NCBI GenBank assembly: GCA_958435885.1 | Contig: CAUBHZ010000092.1 | Location: 1-7,111, forward strand | Direction of reading: 5' to 3' | Length of the DNA: 7,111 bases | From: an uncultured Intestinimonas sp. | Lineage (GTDB): Bacteria > Bacillota_A > Clostridia > Oscillospirales > Oscillospiraceae | Shown here: positions 5,056 to 7,111 of the stretch, piece after piece | Layout of the letters: each line of letters opens with the position of its first letter | How positions within the stretch are numbered: the stretch's first letter is position 1 | Translations under genes and position numbers: made by a program | The notes under the pieces: generated by a model | Seen by the model: the letters and a program-made list of their open reading frames with translations, nothing else | The model's database searches: none | Told to the model about the DNA's origin: nothing

Positions 5056-6696
5056 ATGGGCAAAACTTTGATTCGATTCGTGACAGTCCTCCTGGCTGCT
5101 ACCCTCTGTCTGGGGTGTGTGACCCTGGCCGCCGGTTCCGAGACCAAGGAGATCCTGCGGGTGGGCCTCTTCTACGGCAGCACCGCTCTTCCGGGCGCCA
5201 ACCTGGAGAACAGTGTGGGGAGCGGCTACCGCTTCGGCTGGTATGACGACGATCTGACCTTCCACCAGCTGGGAAGCTCCGCGGAGACACAGATCTCCGT
5301 CGTCAAGACCCAGAACGTCACCCTCTCCGGCGGCAATTACGTGGACGGCACCGGTTCGGTGACGGTGGGCTGTTTCCACCTCCAGCTCCCCACGGCCTAT
5401 GCCACCTTTGAGGAGGCCCAGGCCGCCGCGTCGACGGTGAGCAATGGGTTTCCTGCCTGGATCGAGGGGACATACTATGTGCGGGTGGGTGCCTACACCA
5501 GCAAGGAGGAGGCACTCTCAGCCCAGACTGCGCTTGGCCTCTCCACTGCTACGGTGGCAGGTACCAGCGGCTACGCTGTTACCGTGGTGGTCACCAAGAC
5601 CGGCAAGCCCATCTTCCAGTTTGACGGCGGACAGGGGTACAGCCTGGGCATCCGGCCCGGCCTGGACGACAGCGTCAAGACGGTCACCTGGTTCAAGGGC
5701 TACCGCTATTACGGCGGCTTCCAGTACCGCCGCAGCGGCGGGAACATCACCGTCATCAACATCGTGGACCTGGAGGACTATATCAAGGGCGTCCTCCCCT
5801 ATGAGATGAACAACGCCTGGCCCCTGGAGGCCCTGAAGGCCCAGGCGGTGTGCGCCCGGACCTACGCCGTCACCAATACCGTCAGCCACGCCAGCAGCGG
5901 CTTCGACGTGTGCAACAACACCCACTGCCAGATGTACCAGGGCCTGAATCAGGCCAACGACCGCACCGACCAGGCCGTGGAGGAGACGGCGGGGGAGTAC
6001 GTGCGCTATCAGGGCAAGCCGGCCATCACCTACTACTCGGCCAGTGACGGCGGCGCCACCGAGGACGTGCGGAACATCTGGAATTCCACCGCCGATCTGC
6101 CCCACTTGAAGGGGGTCATCGACCCCTATGAGGCCGACCTGGCCGACAGCATCTCCCAGTACAACTGGACGGTCACTGTCTCCAAGTCTGAGATCGCCTC
6201 CAAGCTCCAGAGCAAGGGCTACAACTGCGGCGCCATCGTGGACGCCTACGTGGCGGAGCTCAGCGAGACGGGGAATCCCAAAACCATCACCTTCGTGGAT
6301 GCCAACGGGAAGAAGTGGTCCTTCGGCCCGGAGACCCTGCGGATCTGGTTCAGCCTTCGCTCCAACCGCTTTACCGTGGGCGGCGGCAGCGTCAGCAGCA
6401 CCTATTATGTGAACGGAACCTCTGACACCCTGAGCTCCGTCAGCGGGGCGTATGCGGTGGGCGGGGACGGTACCGTGACCGCCATCTCCGGGACGCCCTA
6501 TGTGGCCACCTCCTCCGGCACAGGGCTCCTGGGAAGCTCCACTACCACCTCCTCCGGCACCAGCGTCACCTTCACCGGCTCCGGCTACGGCCACAACGTG
6601 GGCATGAGCCAGCAGGGCGCCCGGGCCATGGCCCTCCGGGGGATGGATTACATCGATATTCTGACCTTCTACTTCACCGGTATCACGGTGAGCTGA
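5056..6696 (+). CDS. SpoIID/LytB domain protein with N-terminal SPOR-like region
   Basis: The 546-residue protein is probably exported. A basic N-terminus and hydrophobic stretch (about 8-26) form a signal peptide or membrane anchor, possibly cleaved after LAAG. Residues about 104-180 look like a SPOR domain with two half-repeats (FHLQLPTAYATFEEA and YYVRVGAYTSKEEALSA). The SpoIID/LytB domain (about 205-546) has LPYEMNNAWPLEALKAQAVCARTYA (248-271 region), in which E250 matches the catalytic Glu of the SpoIID lytic transglycosylase. It also has CNNTHCQMYQG (286-296; C286, H290 and C291 are possible zinc ligands), YYSASDGGATEDV (326-338) and GSGYGHNVGMSQQGA (508-522). A Ser/Thr/Gly-rich stretch (about 441-505) precedes the last motif. 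SpoIID cleaves peptide-free glycan strands during engulfment. This protein is longer than B. subtilis SpoIID (about 340), so it may be SpoIID itself or a paralogous cell-wall enzyme. ATG 5056 has GGAG 7 nt upstream. queA follows after 27 bp. Confidence 0.9.
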   Translation: MGKTLIRFVTVLLAATLCLGCVTLAAGSETKEILRVGLFYGSTALPGANLENSVGSGYRFGWYDDDLTFHQLGSSAETQISVVKTQNVTLSGGNYVDGTGSVTVGCFHLQLPTAYATFEEAQAAASTVSNGFPAWIEGTYYVRVGAYTSKEEALSAQTALGLSTATVAGTSGYAVTVVVTKTGKPIFQFDGGQGYSLGIRPGLDDSVKTVTWFKGYRYYGGFQYRRSGGNITVINIVDLEDYIKGVLPYEMNNAWPLEALKAQAVCARTYAVTNTVSHASSGFDVCNNTHCQMYQGLNQANDRTDQAVEETAGEYVRYQGKPAITYYSASDGGATEDVRNIWNSTADLPHLKGVIDPYEADLADSISQYNWTVTVSKSEIASKLQSKGYNCGAIVDAYVAELSETGNPKTITFVDANGKKWSFGPETLRIWFSLRSNRFTVGGGSVSSTYYVNGTSDTLSSVSGAYAVGGDGTVTAISGTPYVATSSGTGLLGSSTTTSSGTSVTFTGSGYGHNVGMSQQGARAMALRGMDYIDILTFYFTGITVS

Positions 6697-6723
6697 GAAA
6701 TCTAAGGAAAGCGGGAACACGAC

Positions 6724-7111
6724 TTGAAGACATCGGATTTTTACTATGATCTGCCCCAGGAGCTCATCGCCCAGACCCCTCTGGACCGGCGGGACGCCTC
6801 CCGGCTGATGGTGCTGGACAAGAACACCGGCGCGGTGAAGCATATGCACTTTTACGACCTGCCCAGCCTGCTGCGCCCCGGCGACTGCCTGGTGCTCAAC
6901 GACTCCCGGGTACTGCCCGCCCGGCTGCTGGGCCACCGGGAGCCCGGCGGCGGCGCGGCGGAGGTGCTCCTCCTCAACGATAAGGGGGACAAGACCTGGG
7001 AGTGTCTGGTCCGGCCGGGCAAGAAGATGAAGCCTGGCACAAAGCTCTCCTTCGGCGACGGGCTGCTCACCGCCGAGGTTACCGAGACCCTGGACGGCGG
7101 CAACCGGCTGG
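6724..7111 (+). CDS. queA: S-adenosylmethionine:tRNA ribosyltransferase-isomerase, N-terminal part (3' truncated by window edge)
   Basis: The first 129 residues are visible of a cytoplasmic enzyme that transfers and isomerises the ribosyl group of S-adenosylmethionine onto preQ1 at tRNA position 34, giving epoxyqueuosine. The frame runs to the window end without a stop; family members have about 340 residues, so over half is missing. The sequence is typical QueA from the first residues: KTSDFYYDLPQELIAQ, then PLDRRDASRLMVLD (19-32), then GDCLVLNDSRVLPARLLGH (53-71), then AAEVLLL and WECLVRPGKK. The start is TTG at 6724. No ATG is available nearby at the family's usual N-terminus, and a purine-rich stretch (AAGGAAAGCGGGA, 6704-6716) lies just upstream, its GCGGGA about 8 nt from the TTG. 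It begins 27 bp after the SpoIID-family stop with no terminator between, so cotranscription is likely. In many Clostridia tgt and yajC follow queA; that would be expected beyond the window. Confidence 0.94.
   Translation, partial: MKTSDFYYDLPQELIAQTPLDRRDASRLMVLDKNTGAVKHMHFYDLPSLLRPGDCLVLNDSRVLPARLLGHREPGGGAAEVLLLNDKGDKTWECLVRPGKKMKPGTKLSFGDGLLTAEVTETLDGGNRL

Noticed and set aside
5104..5118. Lipoprotein signal (LCLGC) in the SpoIID-family protein
   Set aside because: The residue at -3 from C21 is Cys, where Leu/Val/Ile is usual, and -2 is Leu; a plain signal peptide or membrane anchor fits better.
5518..6936. 472-codon open frame on the minus strand opposite the SpoIID-family gene and queA
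   Set aside because: It is rich in Gly, Ala, Val, His and Asp with no recognisable domain, runs antisense through two clear genes, and is explained by GC-rich codon positions.

Overview
The window carries ordinary chromosomal genes of a GC-rich, probably anaerobic and spore-forming member of the Clostridia. Three things suggest this: genes are GC-rich while intergenic stretches are AT-richer with Gram-positive style AGGAGG ribosome binding sites; there is a SpoIID/LytB-family protein; and asd (the fungal/archaeal-like enzyme form), dapA and dapB lie together. An Oscillospiraceae relative (Flavonifractor, Intestinimonas or Oscillibacter type) is my best guess, but this is inference from protein flavour and not a database match.

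Layout, left to right. (1) 3-512, plus: C-terminal part of tyrosyl-tRNA synthetase with its S4 domain, closed by a strong intrinsic terminator (520-549). (2) 646-1836, plus: an AI-2E-family multi-pass membrane protein with its own near-consensus promoter (582-610) and a GTG start. (3) A bidirectional terminator (1835-1873) separates it from the convergent lysine/diaminopimelate operon on the minus strand. (4) That operon runs asd (4804-3719), dapA (3651-2743), dapB (2660-1878). It encodes consecutive steps from aspartyl phosphate to tetrahydrodipicolinate, the precursor of lysine, of meso-diaminopimelate for peptidoglycan and of dipicolinate for spores. A terminator-like hairpin sits between dapA and dapB. 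(5) 4805-5055 is a 251-bp divergent intergenic region with two promoter-like sequences whose predicted transcripts overlap at their 5' ends, plus an asd leader with several hairpins and a possible alternative pairing. (6) 5056-6696, plus: a secreted or membrane-anchored SpoIID/LytB-family peptidoglycan enzyme with an N-terminal SPOR-like region. (7) 6724-7111, plus: the start of queA (queuosine tRNA modification), cut by the window end and probably cotranscribed with the gene before it.

I see no mobile element, CRISPR array, tRNA or rRNA gene, prophage, toxin-antitoxin or defence locus. The points worth a second look are regulatory (the asd leader, the overlapping promoters, the dapA-dapB hairpin) and architectural (the SPOR plus SpoIID combination). 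None of them amounts to a demonstrated new system.
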